A DNA stretch of 6,333 bases from Piscirickettsiaceae bacterium (GTDB taxonomy: Bacteria > Pseudomonadota > Gammaproteobacteria > Thiomicrospirales > Thiomicrospiraceae): NCBI GenBank assembly GCA_027019045.1, contig JALUXI010000263.1, positions 1 to 6,333 of the forward strand. The letters are read 5' to 3'. Position 1 is the first letter of the stretch. The number at the start of each line of letters is the position of its first letter. Made by a program: the position numbers and the translations under genes. Below are positions 6,241 through 6,333 of this stretch, piece by piece. The notes beneath the pieces were generated by a model that had not been told where the DNA came from, did not search any database, and saw only the letters and a list, made by a program, of their open reading frames with translations.

Positions 6241-6333
6241 AATAAGCGTCAAACTAACCCCACCCTAGACAATCAGGACGGGGTGTAATTCCAAGGCAAG
6301 CACTGCTCGAACTGCTCCAAGGTCTCGCAGTTA
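6241..6333 (-). mobile_element. End of an IS66-family insertion sequence (partial)
   Basis: The sequence AATAAGCGTC at 6241 resembles the GTAAGCGTC terminal repeat of IS66-family elements, and the last transposase codons lie just inside it, in the expected orientation for the tnpC-proximal end. The exact boundary is uncertain because the outermost bases differ from the consensus. GTAGCGG at 6227 is an alternative terminus. The rest of the element is outside the window, so the target duplication cannot be checked. Confidence 0.6.
6273..6333 (-). CDS. tnpC: IS66-family transposase (TnpC), C-terminal end only
   Basis: Nineteen codons and a TGA stop are visible on the minus strand, reading NCETLEQFEQCLPWNYTPS. 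IS66 TnpC proteins commonly end with an acidic helix followed by LLPWN, and the CLPWN here matches that ending. The frame runs off the window edge, so nothing can be said about the DDE catalytic domain or whether the gene is intact. The nearby terminal-repeat-like sequence supports the call. Confidence 0.65.
   Translation of the reverse strand, partial: NCETLEQFEQCLPWNYTPS

Overview
The window looks like accessory DNA from an AT-rich gammaproteobacterium. Codon use, gene style and the neighbouring IS66-type element would fit Acinetobacter or a relative. That assignment is an impression from sequence style and no marker gene proves it. All five intact genes lie on the minus strand and are packed as one apparent operon running from about 5715 down to 202.

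Operon order in the direction of transcription: (1) a PilX/GspK-like minor pilin (5682-4831), (2) a cysteine-rich prepilin-like protein (4834-3944), (3) a 658-residue prepilin whose C-terminal half is a flexible Gly/Ser linker followed by an RTX-type nonapeptide beta-roll (3933-1957), (4) a response regulator with a receiver and a Fis-type HTH (1941-1315), and (5) a membrane-anchored histidine kinase (1314-202). Junctions are tight: a 4-base ATGA overlap, a 10-base gap, a 15-base gap and a zero-base TAG/ATG junction. Most starts have good Shine-Dalgarno sequences.

The central observation is the prepilin-RTX fusion. A class III (prepilin peptidase) signal and pilin-like domain, homologous to the domain in its operon neighbour, carry a calcium-type beta-roll of about 30 coils at the C-terminus. 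The coils form a 57-58-residue (171-174 bp) higher-order repeat. The other two pilin-like proteins share conserved motifs with it, and two of the three contain an EF-hand-like acidic loop between cysteines. The inference is a calcium-responsive surface or pseudopilus structure with a beta-roll display or adhesion module, controlled by its own two-component pair. The pair resembles the PrsK/PrsR kinase-regulator type known from PEP-CTERM/exopolysaccharide loci, but the regulator has no sigma-54 AAA+ domain and the kinase lacks a recognisable G1 box. No pilus ATPase, prepilin peptidase, secretin or type I exporter is in the window, so assembly machinery would have to come from elsewhere in the genome.

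Upstream (5683-6333) there is no intact gene. This region holds a plausible sigma-70 promoter for the operon, a 10-bp-phased direct repeat, a strong hairpin resembling an IS200/IS605-type right end, and at the window edge the end of an IS66-family element with the last codons of its transposase. Downstream (1-201) nothing is recognisable.
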